A DNA stretch of 64,000 bases from Raphanus sativus (GCF_000801105.2 NC_079516.1:22729043-22793042), one strand, 5' to 3'; shown: positions 1 through 38,282, counted from the stretch's first letter. Numbers and translations: made by a program. The notes: generated from the sequence alone by a model not told the origin.

Positions 1-1480
1 ACAGCATCTAACCATCATCCCACATGGATGAGTTAGATCAGTTATGATCCGCCCCTTTGTCCAGGGTCTTGGATTCCTAAGACACATCACAATATACATT
101 CCTCAAGGGGCGTGCCATGCCTGGCCTTGATCCCACCCCAAGAGACACAACACAGACATAAACATAAACATAAACATAAGTAATCAACACATGTTACCTC
201 ATACTTGATCTTGCTAGACCTTGTGCTTCCCTGATCAGGTCCGGCCTTGGGCCTCTTGCACTTGTCTTAATCAGGTCTTATCACATACCTCCAGTATTGA
301 TAAGATCCATACATGGGTCGCACCCATCATCCCTTCCATGGAACTCCCATGAAAACAGTTTCTGCACTGCATCCACCTTCAAGGCTGTTCATGCCTTTGG
401 GAGTGGAGTCCGGCCTTCTCCATTCTCTTCTGGCCATTGCGTGTGTCCCTAAGACACAGGAAGCCTAGGGTGTGTTCATCCATGATCAAACACCACCCAA
501 GGGTCGTGCATCGCTTCCACTTCAGTACCCATGAAACTGCCTTTCTACACACCACTGCCCTTAAGGCTGCTCTTGGACTTTGAGAGTGAATCCGGTCATC
601 TCCCTTCTTCCCTGGCTATTTGGATGTGTAGTAAGGATGTAGAGGAAGCCTATGGCGTGGCAAACCAGTAGCAAAACACACCAGAGGGTCGTTCTCAACT
701 CCCCTCTTGATTGCCATCAAAACTGCCTCTTTGCTGCCTTCAAGCCTCCTTGGTCTTGGATTGTGTAATCCGACCATCTCTCTGTTTTTCTATGTTTTTC
801 TTTGTGTTTCAGGAAGAAGAATGAAGCCCTGACGTGCCTGCAAAGGCACGGACTTGCCCTTGCATTTATAGAAAAGGAATGGTCACCTTTCCAAAGGTTG
901 CACCCTTTCGGTATCATTTCTGGCCATTGATTTAATCAATGGTCCAGATCACACCTGTTCGCCTATGGCAGTTACCTGACGTCCTTGACATGCCTAACTG
1001 CTCCTAGACATGTCACACACAAGCCTTAGCTGGTTGCCCAAGCCCCTGGTCCAACCACAAGTGCCCACCGGCTCACCGGCACACCCGGGTGGTCCACATG
1101 GTCCGACCACTGTCCGGACCTGGCCCAACTGCCCAAGACTTGAACACTCAGTCTAGCTGAGTTGAGCTGATCCCCAGCTGACCCAGCTGAGTGAGCTAGT
1201 TCATCCAGCTCAGGGAGCTGACACACTCTTCAGTGAGCTACACTGAGCTGCACTACACTTCATTTAGCTGGCCGAGCTTGCTCACTGCATCGCCTAGCTG
1301 CCATACACTTTGTACAGCTCCTTTATACTTGTCTCCTTCTTGGTTTAGCTATATCTTAGCTTCCTGATGCCCTTAACCTTACTTCCAGGCCATGATACCC
1401 TTGTGTTTAGGTCACATGAGCTGACTGGTGCGTCTCCTTGCACCATAGTCGCTCCTAAGGATCATATCCAGGATCAGGGA
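1..1480. repeat. Non-coding repeat-rich stretch with three ~180-bp degenerate tandem units
   Basis: No convincing gene is seen. Between about 297 and 835 the same paragraph of sequence recurs three times with divergence. Each unit contains a GGGTCG box, a CATGAAA or CATCAAA box followed by ACTGCC-like sequence, a CTTCAAGGCTG-like box, an AATCCGG-like box and a GGAAGCC or GAATGAAGCCC end. About 1140-1340 is rich in GAGCTG/CAGCT words. The block ends abruptly near 1480 where retrotransposon coding sequence starts, so it may be retrotransposon LTR or leader sequence; that is inference. Confidence 0.45.
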
Positions 1481-1484
1481 CATG

Positions 1485-2548
1485 ACATGGACGATGCACA
1501 AAGGAATTACTGGCTGTCGTGTTCGCATTCGAAAAAATACGGCCATGCTTAGTTGGTTAAGAAGTCATTGTCCACATAGATCACGCTGCGTTGAACTATC
1601 TCCTGCAAAAGAAAGATGCAAAACCAAGACTTTCGCGTAGGGTAATACTACTTCAAGAATTTGACATAGAAATAAAAGACAAGAGAGAAGTAGAAAATGG
1701 GGTTGTCGATCATCTTTCCAGAATAAGAATTGATGATGACATCCCAATTGATGATTAACTACCCACGGAAAACGTTCACCAGGTAGATTCGACATTTATT
1801 GGTCAAATCTGTCTCGCCTCTGATGAATCATCGATCGTTACAAACAGTCTTTTGTTGATCGATACTACAGAAATTAACAGACCCAAATTTTCCTCAAACA
1901 AACTCACTATCAATTTAGACATCAAAGTCGCGTGTAATCCCCTTAATTATGATAGACCTTGCACTGGATAGAAATACCTATGATAGACCTTGGTATGCTG
2001 ATATAGTAAAATATCTTGCTGCCGACGTAGAACGATAATCATTTAAGGGATATACAAAGAAAAAAATTCTGAGAGAGATTCGGAGATATTATTGGGATGA
2101 ACCATATCCCTACAAGCATAGTTCTGATGGGATATATAGACGATGTGTTGCGGAAATCGAAGTTCAAGATATATTATTCCACTGCCATGGTTCTGATTAC
2201 AATGGCTACTTCGCAACATTCGAAACAGTATCTAAAATCCTACAAGCAGGTTTTTGGTGGCAAACCATGTTTCGCGATGCTCATGCATATATAGCACAGT
2301 GCGATAGATGCCAACGAAAAGAAAAAATCAGCAAAAGACACAATATAGAACAAAATTTCATCCTAGAAGTGGAAATTTTTGATTGTTGGGGCATCGACTT
2401 TATGGGTCATTTTCCTTCTTCGTATGGAGACAAGTACATTCTGGTTTAGATTAGCTACGTATCTATATGGGTTGAATCTGTGGCTTCTCTGACAAATGAA
2501 GCAGCTGCGGTTATCAAATTATTTAAGAGCACTATTTTCCGAGATTTG
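1485..2548 (+). pseudogene. Athila-type Ty3/gypsy pol fragment: RNase H and first part of integrase (degraded)
   Basis: Frame-broken coding remnant. Around 1485-1757 it reads as the end of a gypsy RNase H domain, with DDAQRN, a HIDHAALNYLLQKKDAKPRL-like stretch and a terminal DHLSR motif. From about 2040 it reads as integrase, with the zinc-binding CDRCQR motif near 2300 and an IDFMGHFPSS-like core start near 2395. Several in-frame stops (for example TAG at 2447 and TAA near 1756) and small frame changes make it non-functional. The integrase core stops at 2548, where a 1.27-kb insertion begins, and resumes at 3823. The wording of the protein matches the Athila/Tat branch of Ty3/gypsy; this is recognition by eye. 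Confidence 0.8.
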
Positions 2549-3822
2549 TGATACGTACTCAAATAACCCTAGAGCAACTTTACTCTCATCAAAAGTAGTT
2601 AAGTTGTAGTACTTAGGGATCAAATCCACAAGGATCTGGGGCACACACTATATCTTATTATGACTAAGCTAGGTTGAAGATTTCAAAGACAATAAATTGC
2701 AAGTAAACTTAAAGCGGTGAACAAGACAATTGCTCAATTGATTGATTTGGGGTTTAACAGTTATGATGAAGGCGTTAGACTTACGGTTTCTATTCAGGTT
2801 ATCAAGATTATAATGATATGAATGCTTATATGAGATTCTTGCATGATATTAAAGAACCCAACAGTAACAAAAACCGATACCACTCTCGTTTTCTGGGTTA
2901 TCTATTACTAGATCCAATGATTCACTATGCGCGCAGATCATAATCAGGAAAGCATCAATCGATGTCTATGAGGACGTATCGACCGACATTGCTTTACGTC
3001 GAATCAATCGATGTCTCTATAGGAGAATCGATCGACGCGCCTCTAATAAGCTTTATGTGCGGGTTGATAACAGTTCACTAGGGTTGCTAAATCAGATTTC
3101 GCTTGTTTCTAGCAAGTCTTAGCTCAGAGAAGATAGATCAGAGGACAAATCCACTATTCAAGTATAGGTTAGCTAATCCTAGACAACCATTAAGAACAAT
3201 ATTCAAAGATGAATATCACAACTCAAGTATTCATTTTAGGGCTAATCCCTCAAAACCTATTTGAACCCTAAACCTAACAAGGTGTTTACTCAGACATAAC
3301 TAACCAAAACATCATAATAATTAAATAAAACTGCATAGAATAGATAGATGAATAGAAAGTAAGGGAGTACAAGAAAGCTCTCAAAGATCTCTCTTTCTCT
3401 CTAAAGTCGTAACTGTTTTCTATGAAAAGTATGAAAATCCTAAAAAGCTCTCTCTCTGTCTCAAACACTTAGGCAAGATATAAATATTGTAAATATTAGG
3501 TTAAAACTCGTCAGGGGTGTTTCGGTAATTATATGGAGTCTTGGGCTTCAAGTCGGCTGTGACCAAACTGGGCTTCTACGCGCTCCCCATCGATCGATGT
3601 CACGAGGGGTGCGTCGATCGATATGTATATCTCCGTGTCGACCTCAAATGTTGGTCGATATGGTCATCTCGGGTGAAATCTCTAAAGTGCTCCAAAATCA
3701 CCATCTTCTCTCCAATCCCTTCTGAACCTGTAAATATGCTATCTATACTCCAAAACATAATAAATTTATTATAAAACTCCTATATACCATGGCCAAAATC
3801 GGATCAAATCCAGGGTATATCA
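2549..3822. mobile_element. Solo-LTR-like insertion inside the gypsy integrase
   Basis: The block begins TGATACGTACTC, ends TATATCA, and separates two halves of one integrase frame: the text before 2549 and after 3829 joins as the continuous integrase core. TG...CA termini, lack of a coding region and a length of 1274 bp fit a solo LTR. Flanking bases (GATTTG before, ATTTTG after) look like a decayed target duplication. Near its start it carries words of the type GTAGTACTTAGGGATC, common in plant gypsy LTRs, and it holds several ATCGATCGATGTC-like motifs also present at 4660-5170, so it may belong to an Athila relative. Confidence 0.6.
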
Positions 3823-4545
3823 ATTTTGAGTTCCTCGAGTAGTTATAAGCGATGGAGGCACCCATTTCATTAATAAAGCATTTGACAGACTGCTTAAAAA
3901 TCATGGAGTACACCAGAGGATAGACATGCCATACCATCCACAAACTAGTGGACAAGTGGAAGTTTTAAATCGCGAGATCAAAGAAATTTTAGAAAAGACT
4001 ATCGTAACGACAAGAAAAAACTGGTCTAAAAAATTAGACAATACACTTTGGGCTTACAGGACAGCATACAAAACACCACTGGGAACCACATCATTCCACT
4101 TACTCCATTGAAAATTTTGTCATTTACCATTCGAGTTAGAACACAAAGCAGCTTTGCCAGTGAAACTGACCAGTTTCGACATTAAGCCAGCTGCTGAGAG
4201 GAGACTTATCTAGCTGAACGAATTAGAAAAAATTAGACATCTTGCTTATGAAAATTCAAAACTGTATAAGGAAAAATAAAAGCCTATCATGATAAGAAAA
4301 TCATTTCTAAGCATTTAACCAAATGACCTAGCGCTGCTCTATAACTCCCGACTCACACTATTTCCTCGGAAACTTCGTTTTTGCTGGTCTGGTCCTTTCA
4401 CAAAAAATAAAGTAAAACCTTATGGGGATATTACTCTGATCAGCAACGAAGAAAATGAATTCACGGTAAATGGTCATCGAGTAAAGCACTACTGGACTAA
4501 AGCGCATCTCCCGACAATCAAAATCTACGACTGAACCTCCTCATA
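3823..4545 (+). pseudogene. Athila-type integrase, second part (degraded)
   Basis: Continuation of the integrase split at 2548. It begins with the VVISDGGTHF region (second catalytic Asp), followed by MPYHPQTSGQVEVLNREIK (catalytic Glu region) at 3926-3985 and the WAYRTAYKTPLGT motif near 4050. A stop at 4109 and more stops downstream break the frame. To about 4540 it still reads as the gypsy C-terminal region (FTVNGHRVKHYW-like near 4460). Not functional; it is the same element as the fragment at 1485-2548. Confidence 0.8.
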
Positions 4546-5233
4546 TTAAATTCAATTTTGAAAGTCAAGCTAAAGACTTAAAATAAGCGCTGTTAGGAGG
4601 CAATCCAATTTTATATTACAATTAGTTTTAATAATATATATATATAATATTTTATTAGCATCAATCGATGATACGCCGGTTACATTAATCGATGGTGAAG
4701 TGTCGAGGGAGCTGACCTAAATCACTCGATACTTAACTTCATTTCACCAAAACCCGAAAACCTTTCGAACGAACCGCCCCAAGATTGCTATCTCCATTCG
4801 CAACAAAATTTGGTGTTTCATGAGTTTAATCCACTTGATTTTCACTTCTGTATCCGTTTAGTTCACTAAATCAACAATCTCACAAGGTATGACTTTTTAA
4901 TTTTATAATTTTGAGATATTCTAGGGTTGATAATTGGGATGAACTAGAACTTGGATTTAAGCATGAGAAACCGTGATTTATGTTGATGGATTGATAGAAT
5001 AGGCATTATGTACGGAATTATGCATCTATTTCACTTTGAAATCACGATTTGTGTTGATTGGGTTTCTACAGGTTTCACGAACGATTATCGATCGATGACA
5101 CAAGTGTCATATCCATCGATTATTCCATCCTACTGACGATCGATGTCGAGCATCGTTTATCGATCGACATCGATCACTGTTTCAACATCCTCGCTAACAT
5201 CTCATCATCTTTTGTGGTTCTTTGACTGCAGAT
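4546..5233 (+). other. Athila internal spacer with repeated ATCGATCGA-type motifs
   Basis: No gene is seen. Between the integrase remnant and the next reading frame lie several scattered copies of ATCGATGTC/ATCGATCGA-like words, including an imperfect inverted group near 5130-5170. The same words occur in the LTR-like insertion at 2549-3822, which supports a common origin. Confidence 0.4.
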
Positions 5234-6668
5234 AGATGAGCGAAGAGCAGAGAAACGTCTTGATCGTGCGAGCAGTTCTAAGAGACCACAATTACCACCA
5301 CCACCATCATCACCACCACAAGCATGGGATCGCGATCCTTGGCCAAAAGACGACGAGGAGCCCATTGAGACCTTTGGGAACTTTGTGGCCCCTAAGGCTG
5401 CTGTCAAGCACAAGAACTGCACCCACTGTGAGATCACGGACAACTGGGACGACTATGACAGCCTGTTCCACAGCGCCTGGCAGGATGTGAGCATCGAGCC
5501 CACACGCTTTATTGATTGGGACACTGTCAGGAAGTTGGGGTTCGACGTGGACTTGCGAGAGATGATCACAGAGCTGGGCCTCGGTCACATGGACAGCAGC
5601 TCCTACGACCTCTACCCTGAGCTGGTTAGACAGTTCATGGCCACAGTTCAAGTCTACTATACCAACGAGAGGGTGAAGAGCACAAACGAGGACACCTTGA
5701 TTTTCTTCATCCGAGGCATCAGATACATGCTCCCTCTCCTCACGCTCTGCAAAATATACGGGTTCGAGAACTATGAGTACACATGCTGCATCGTTCCCGC
5801 TTTCTCTGGGCAGTCAGACTTTTGGGAACTATTGGCTGCATGACACTTCGACTCTAGGGCAGCCACTCAGACCGATATCTGCCACCCTACCCTACTCTAC
5901 TTCATGAGGATTCTTGCCAACACACTGTTGTGCAAGATGGAACCCAACAAGGTAAGGGTACAGGAGCTCACATTACTCTATTTTGGAGTGAGGAGTCTGG
6001 TCGATTTGGGAGACCTACAGGAGCCACAGGAGGGCCAGTTCCCAACCTTGGGGTTATCTTTGGTGAGCATCTAGTGAAGCTGAAGATGAAGCCATTTGAG
6101 GGAAAGGGGAGGAAGAAGGAGACAGTAGGGAGTTTACTCACTCCGATCTTCACTCAGCTTTGCATCCCTTTGGAGGATGTCAAGGCCATCAGAGGCCGAG
6201 TTTACATGATGTGGTGCATCTGACAAGTACCAGCTGGCTCAAGGAGGGTTGTATTGGATTTTCAGGGATGACACATGGACACACTTGTTACAGTTGCCCC
6301 ACAGGAAGACTACAAATTTTGAGGACGATCTCTCCCGCCTCGCGTTCCACCCTGATCCGCTCCTCCTCCGCAATCATGCCAACATGCCTCGATGAGCAGC
6401 AGTGCCCCGAGCAGCCCGTGATCACCAAGAGGGTCCTATCCCTGAATTCTCCGCTACCCCGGACATACCAATGCACAATCATGGTGACTTTCAGCGCGTC
6501 TTATTTTATGCGCTTCATGCCATATGGGTTAGAGTGTCGAGATGCCGCTGCTGGCGCTGCACGAGCAGGAGGAGTGTGAGAGCGCGACCACTATCAGCAG
6601 CAGGTCCATCACACCAACATCATGATGACTCAGTGGACGCCACCGACAAGGACACTGATGAGGATTAG
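5234..6668 (+). pseudogene. ATHILA ORF-1-type reading frame (retrotransposon, frameshifted)
   Basis: A stretch of higher-GC coding sequence reads as the plant ATHILA ORF-1 family. The best piece is the 152-codon frame at 5385-5843, with YDLYPELVRQFMATVQVYY followed by NEDTLIFFIRG and ending in LCKIYGF. Upstream at 5295-5325 is a His-rich run. After the stop at 5841 the homologous text continues in other frames (LYFGVRSLVDLGDLQEP near 5980-6030), so the gene has frameshifts. It lies downstream of integrase on the same strand, the place where Athila elements carry their extra ORF. The function of this family is not settled. The product is certainly broken here. Confidence 0.75.
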
Positions 6669-7839
6669 TCCTCATTTTTCTATCCCCTATCTACTTGTGT
6701 TTTTATTTAATTTCAGATTTTAGGATGTATTTTGCACTTTTTATTATTTTATGCTATGATTTGAGAATATTTACTTATCTTGATGTGTGTAGTTGGATGG
6801 TCTAACAGATATAACTATGCTGACAGGACTGATCTGATGAGTTAGGCCATATGACACGTTACCTTAAAAGAAAAAAAATTATGTATCGGCGTCATCGATC
6901 TACACCGAGGTGATGCTCGAGATGGAAAGGTCCGAAACTCCTCTCATTTTCTGGTATCTAATTAGTACTTATGATTTATTCCCTTACCAATCTTAGATCA
7001 AATAACACTGGGACAATGTTATTTAAATTCGGGAGATAGTTACTAATACTGTGTTTTATTATGAGCTTTATAAAAAAAAATATTTACACAAAGTTTTATT
7101 GAGTCAAGAAGGGCATTATGATCAAATACAAATTAATTGCTATTTTAACCATTTTCTAGCACCATCTAGATTTACTGATTACATGATGTATTAGATGGAA
7201 ACACTGCAGTGATCACGTAATGCTAACATCCACATATGCTGAGAATGTCTGAAGAAATCAAAGCTGACTTCCAACTTTAATTAACCTAATGTACTTGTTT
7301 TGGTGCTTGGTATACAATAGATCGGAGTCCTCTTGCGAGTCTGGAAGATATTAGAGTCTGTATGTTTATGATTCCCCTTTTCACCTCTCTTTAGCATCCA
7401 TTAGAATAAAAATTGAAATGATTTGTTGGAAGAAGAGGGATATTGTCTCCTGTGACCCCACTATTCTAATTCAGAAAGGAATGATCACACATTGTTGAAA
7501 GCGAGGGGTATGAGTGTCTCCTGTGACCGCATTATTGTATCTTTTTGTTGACGGAAAAAGAAATCTACGTTCGAAAATCTATAAAAAGTGAAAAAATTTT
7601 ATTATTCATAATGTATTTTCAAGAATTCAATGTTTGAAGGTGTGTATTAGTTAATCCTAATGGTCTTGAACTATTTTGGAAAGATAATAGTTTATAATTA
7701 TGAAACTATCAATTTTTTTGTTTAAGTATGTAGTTAACTAATAACCTTAGACATTTTTGTAAGTCTACATTTTTAATTTTATCAACTTGAAAATTTTGTT
7801 CGCTAATTTTGTAAAATGTATTCTTTTTACAGGTAATGA
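6669..7839. other. Gene-free AT-rich stretch; retrotransposon tail
   Basis: No gene is seen. At about 7010-7045 the text GGGACAATGTTATTT followed by ATTCGGGAGATAG resembles the polypurine region that closes Athila/Tat internal domains, so the gypsy element probably ended near here. A recognisable 3' LTR could not be delimited. Confidence 0.35.
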
Positions 7840-8085
7840 TTCAGTTACCTGTTGTATACAGAGAATTGGTGGTAAAAGGCTCTTTGTGGGAGTTTGTGGT
7901 CGATAATGGGGAAAAGGAAAATAATCCTTGTGTATGATGATAGTGCTAGTATTTTTGCTGATGAAAATACTGACGAAGGGTTTGATGAAGATTGGAATGT
8001 TGCTGATGGTGTTCAAGTAACTGCTGATGTTGCTTTTGATACTGGCGATGCTGTAAACTACAGTGATTATGGGAACTTATGTTGA
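7840..8085 (+). pseudogene. Possible N-terminal fragment of a Mutator-like transposase-type protein
   Basis: Read in frame from about 7840, the text gives an opening like QLPVVYRELVVKGSLWEFVV and then an acidic stretch with DENTDEGFDEDW before the stop at 8083. A short opening of this kind, naming a domain then an Asp/Glu-rich linker, is what I associate with the N-terminus of crucifer MuDR-type proteins. That link is from memory and weak. There is no catalytic domain, and a one-base frame change is needed near 7915. It borders the repeat array at 8.6-10.7 kb. Confidence 0.3.
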
Positions 8086-8649
8086 ATTTATGTCTTTAGT
8101 CAGTGTTGAACTTATGAGTTGCATTGTTGTTTTGGGTGTTGTCTTAAATCTTCAAATAAGACTAACAATGAAAATCCTTGATACAAAGGATGTACGATAG
8201 TTGAGCAGCAGACTTCTGTAGAAGTCTTCTATAAAAAGACAAATAATTAAGTCTAATGACAAGCAACATACATAAATTTGTTACAATCACAAGTCTCGTA
8301 CAAAAGCCTATTACATCAGTTTAATAAGTGTAGACTTAGTTAGAAGTATGTTTCTGTATTTTTATTGTTTGAAGTATACGCTTGAGAAATATATATTGTA
8401 AAGTTTTGTAATTAGTTTTGCTCTTTAAACTTCTTGGAAAGTTTGTATATTTTTTTTTTCTTTTCACATGTGTGTTAGTTATTGTTTTAGCTCATCATAC
8501 AAAAATTAATAATATCATACAATGAAAAAAAACTAAAAATGAATACAATATTTATAGATTAAGCATCAAAATAATTATTTACTAATGAATATTTTGTAAT
8601 GATAAGTTATTACAAATAGCAATTTATTAAAAAAAATCTAGAGTGTTTG

Positions 8650-10650
8650 ATTATTCATATTCCTGATATCTCAAATGAACTCTTGGAATAGAATACCCGA
8701 AAAATAAGATAAAATTATGAAAAAATTATAAATAAAAATTCAAATCATATTTTAGTAGATTCTTATGAAGTCTACTGAAAGTTTATGGCTTTGTATACTT
8801 TATTTAAAGTCTACTAACCTTAATTTTAACTAAACTTCATGCTATTACACTTCTATTTCACTGGAAGTCTACACTACCAAAACATTTTCAGATTTAAAAA
8901 TGTACATTTACAAAATTTGAAAATAGTTTGTTCTACAAAACATTTTAAAATAGTATTTTTAACCTAAAATAGCAGAAAAGCAAAAAAATAAATGTTGTAT
9001 CTATAAATTTAATTTTATATAAACAAAAAATACATATTTAAAATGAATAGATATAAATCTTACATTTTTGGGAAAATAATTTGAAATTTTTAGAAGAGAA
9101 AACCTGAAAATAAGATAAAAGTATGAGAAAAATATGAGACAAAAATTAAAATCATATTTGAGTAGACTTCTAATGAAGCCTTCTTAAAAGTTAAGGTTAT
9201 CTAGTAGACTTCATTTACAGTCTACTGAATCAAAAAAAAATTAGATCTAAATATATATATACATTAAAAACATGTAAATAGCTTCAAATCTGAAAACTAT
9301 AGAAAATATAATTTGTAAGAAAAATAAGTAGTAAAGTATAGACATAGAGTTTGAATACATAGTTTTATTTAAATATAAACAAAAACACATTATAGATGTA
9401 AACCTTACTTTTTTGGGAGGATAGGATAAAAATCATAGAAGAAAATACCTGCAAATAAAAATAAAAATAAAATTATAGATTTTGCACGTGTAATACATGT
9501 TCCTTCTGAAAAAAATAAGACAAATAATTAAAGTCATATTTTGTAGATTTATATGAAAGTCTCCTTAAAATTATAAGCTAGTCGACTTCAAAGTCTGCTT
9601 AAAATTTTAAGCTAGTAGACTTCATTTCAAGTTTACTAGCTTTAGGAGACTTAATGAGAAGTCTACTATATCAGAAAATTGTCAGATATGAAAAAAAATA
9701 TGTACATTTGAAAATGTGAAATAATATTTTTAAATTTGAGAAAAAATTAGAAAATATAATTTATAAGATAAAATAGTAGAAAAGTAAATACATAGAGTAT
9801 GAATATGTAACTTTGTTTAAATATAAATACAAAATACTCATTTAATATTTATAAATGTAAATTTTACATTTTGGGGAGGAAGAAATAAAAACCATGTAAG
9901 AAAATACATGCAAAATAAAGATATAATTATGAGAAAAACATAATACAAAAAAACCCTTATTTTTGTAGACTTCTAATGAAGTCTGCAATATGAGATAATT
10001 TTCTGATCTGAAAAAAAATATGTACATTTGAAAATGTGAGAAATAGTTTAGATCTGAAAAAACTTTAGAAACAGAATTCATATAATAAAATACTAGCAAA
10101 GTAAATGCACAAATTTGAATCTATAACTTTATTTGAATATAAACATAAAAATACACATTTAACATCTATAGATCTAAAAATTACATTTTTAGAAGGGAAG
10201 ATGATAACCATGAATGAACTTACAAACACAAGATAATATTGTGAGAAAGACAGGATAGAAATTAACAAACTAAATAAAAGTTCATCTTCACATTCAAAGA
10301 ATTTAGAGAGAAATAAGAGAGTTTTAAAGAGAAGGGAGAGAGTATTAGAGAGAAGTGAGATCGTTTTTAGAAACTTGTATAGCCATTTTAGAGAGAGATT
10401 GTATAAATTTCATTTATATATGGAGTTAAAAATTGTAACTAGGTTAAAATTTACGATAGTGTAGACTTCTTTTGAAGTCTACTAAATTGAAATTTTGGAG
10501 TATACTTTATTGTAAGTCTACTAAGTAGATTCTTTGTCAGTATGCACCGATAAGGTTGGGTTTAAATTGGATTATGTTAGAATTTAGTTGGTTAAATCCA
10601 GTTAGGTTAATTTTGATGAGAGTAGACTTCTTTGTTAGTCTACACATAAT
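8650..10650. repeat. Degenerate tandem array with palindromic GTAGACTTC cores
   Basis: About five diverged units are recognisable by the box TTTTGGGAA/TTTTGGGGAGG at 9067, 9412 and 9872 and related text near 8670 and 10188. Each is followed by a purine-rich AAAACCTG(A)AAATAAGATAAAA stretch and then one or more imperfect palindromes of the form GTAGACTTC-n-GAAGTCTAC (for example 8755, 9169, 9612, 9966, 10462, 10621). Unit spacing varies from about 0.32 to 0.46 kb. No gene is present. It may be the subterminal region of a transposon or a local satellite. Confidence 0.6.
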
Positions 10651-11602
10651 TTATTTTCCTATTTTCTTTATTTTTTAGTAATTTATATATGAATTACTAA
10701 TTTTTTTTTTCTTTTTATAGTTATAATATATAGTTTCACACTTTTATTCATACAGAACTTAATTCAAGTAGACTGAATTGTAAGTTTAAGAAACCCTAAA
10801 CCCCAAAAATCAAACCCTAGATGTTAGCTTGATAGTCATAATAGTCTCAATTATTGTATCAAATATCCAAAATTTGCAAAATATAAACTACTAAACACTA
10901 ATATGCAAATTTAATTCAATAAAACAAAAAATGATCTAGATCTAACCCTAAGAATCTAACATTTAAAGATATCACATGTTAGCACTTTTTGTTGTTAAAC
11001 CATAAACATGGTCAAATACATCGTTACCAAATCAACATATATTATTTTAAATAGTTCAATTATATATATTTTTAATTTATAAACTTCATATTAACTTTGA
11101 TAGTGATGATTAATTAATACCATCACAAAAACTATTTTATACATTTTTAAAATTAATTAATTCGATCAAACCACGATGTAGACTACAAAAATAAGTTTAT
11201 ATAGTAGACTACGTAATAGGTCTACATATATGTAAATCTTCTTTATTACATTTACACTTACGAAGGACATAACCGTAATATAATATACTGTTTTTTTGTT
11301 TGATCATAAAGACTAAACAATAGTTTCAATACCGCTTTAAGTTGGTTTTTCATTTGATTGACTATTTTTAGAATTGCGATCAATATTTGTGTTTGGTTTT
11401 AGCAAATCCCCTTTTTAACTTGCGTAAGACGACGTCTACCTTTGGCGTTGCTCCAACAACAAGTAAGAGCATAAAAGTAAAAATTGAAAGTGAATGAGAA
11501 GTCGAAGGAAGCAACCTCTATTCATTCTTATATTTAATCTCTCTCATGTTTAATTGATCTGCACACACATTTTTTCATTTGCTTACAGGACCTCTCTTAA
11601 CA
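10651..11602 (+). other. Gene-free upstream region of the transporter gene
   Basis: AT-rich sequence with no coding region, including a telomere-like AACCCTAAACCCC at about 10792. It must hold the promoter and 5' leader of the transporter that starts at 11603, but no single TATA box could be chosen with confidence. Confidence 0.3.
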
Positions 11603-37220
<25,618 letters not shown>

Positions 37221-37318
37221 TTCCAGTCAGCTCAAAACCATGATTTTATAGCGAATCATAATGTACAGGCTCTAGATACATAAGTCAATGTTTATTTTTG
37301 TTGTTGTTGTTTAATAGC

Positions 37319-38282
37319 ATGTTTGGCTCGTCATCAGCCGCTAGGACAGACACCATATATTTCAAGGTTAAGGTTTAAGACTGTTTCTGTTCATATATTA
37401 GGTTGGTCTAAAGAAACAATAGTCTCATATTTGTATTATAAAATAGAAAGTGAAAAGGTAAAATTTATTTTATTTTTCCTTAAAATGTGAAATTGTATTT
37501 AATCAACAAGAAAATTTGGTTTATTTACGAAGACCTACAGTGGTCTGTTGTAACTGGAAAAAAAGCAGAGCTGAGAGTATAAAAAATCAGAGCTAAACTG
37601 CTTCAAAAAGAAAAAGAAAAATTGAGGTTTTAATAATTTCACTTCACGTTTGGCAAGCGAGGTCCCAATTGGAGAGGAATTCTACTGTTTCTCCATACTG
37701 TGATGAAAGATTTGAGAGTTGCTTTCGATTTTTCATTTTGAATTATGAGTGACGCTGCTTCTGATGTCTTCTCCCATTCGTTATTTCCATCCATTTTCAG
37801 TACACTGCAGCTTGGAAGACAAGGCAGAGAATCAATGCTTCAGCTCGACGAAAGCAATATTTGGAGAGTGACCTAATCGTTCCATCCAGTGGTGGAGCCT
37901 GCGAAGAAGTATGCATCAAAAATTTAAAATTTAATTTAATCTAGGCATAAAAATTGCAAAATATCTTTGATTAATTGGTTAAATCTCAGTAGTTTGACCC
38001 CGTGAATAAATAGCCAATTTTATATACGCAAGTTATCGACCCTAGTTGCTTCTTTTCCTAGTTCCGCCACTGGTTCTATCCCAGTCCAGCGTGATGTTTA
38101 TCATAAGGTTGATCAATGCCCCATTCCCTATTCTTATTCAAGTAGTCAACTTGTCTATGATTTCAAGCCACGTAATGAAAGCATGTCTGTGTAGGGCGGG
38201 CATGAGAAAAACCAGACAATCAAGCTCCGTGTAACAGGTGGATGATGTTCCCGAAGCTGTCGCCAAGTCTTTTTTAGTATAG
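37319..38282 (+). CDS. Possible small gene or gene 3' end, three exons, unknown
   Basis: Three segments have good splice borders and matching phase: 37319-37366, 37801-37908 and 38238-38282. Together they give 66 residues and a TAG stop. The middle segment is basic (AAWKTRQRINASARRKQYLE) and the last is acidic then hydrophobic (VDDVPEAVAKSF). It begins 98 bases after the transporter stop on the same strand. The first exon is preceded by TTTAATAG, a usable acceptor, so these may be the last exons of a longer or older gene, or an alternative 3' end of the transporter transcript. I do not recognise the protein. A separate 40-codon open stretch at 38068-38190, inside the last intron, is probably chance. 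Confidence 0.3.

Noticed and set aside
5236..5490. His-rich 84-codon frame as a separate gene
   Set aside because: It overlaps the ATHILA ORF-1-type frame in another phase; the homology follows the other frame.
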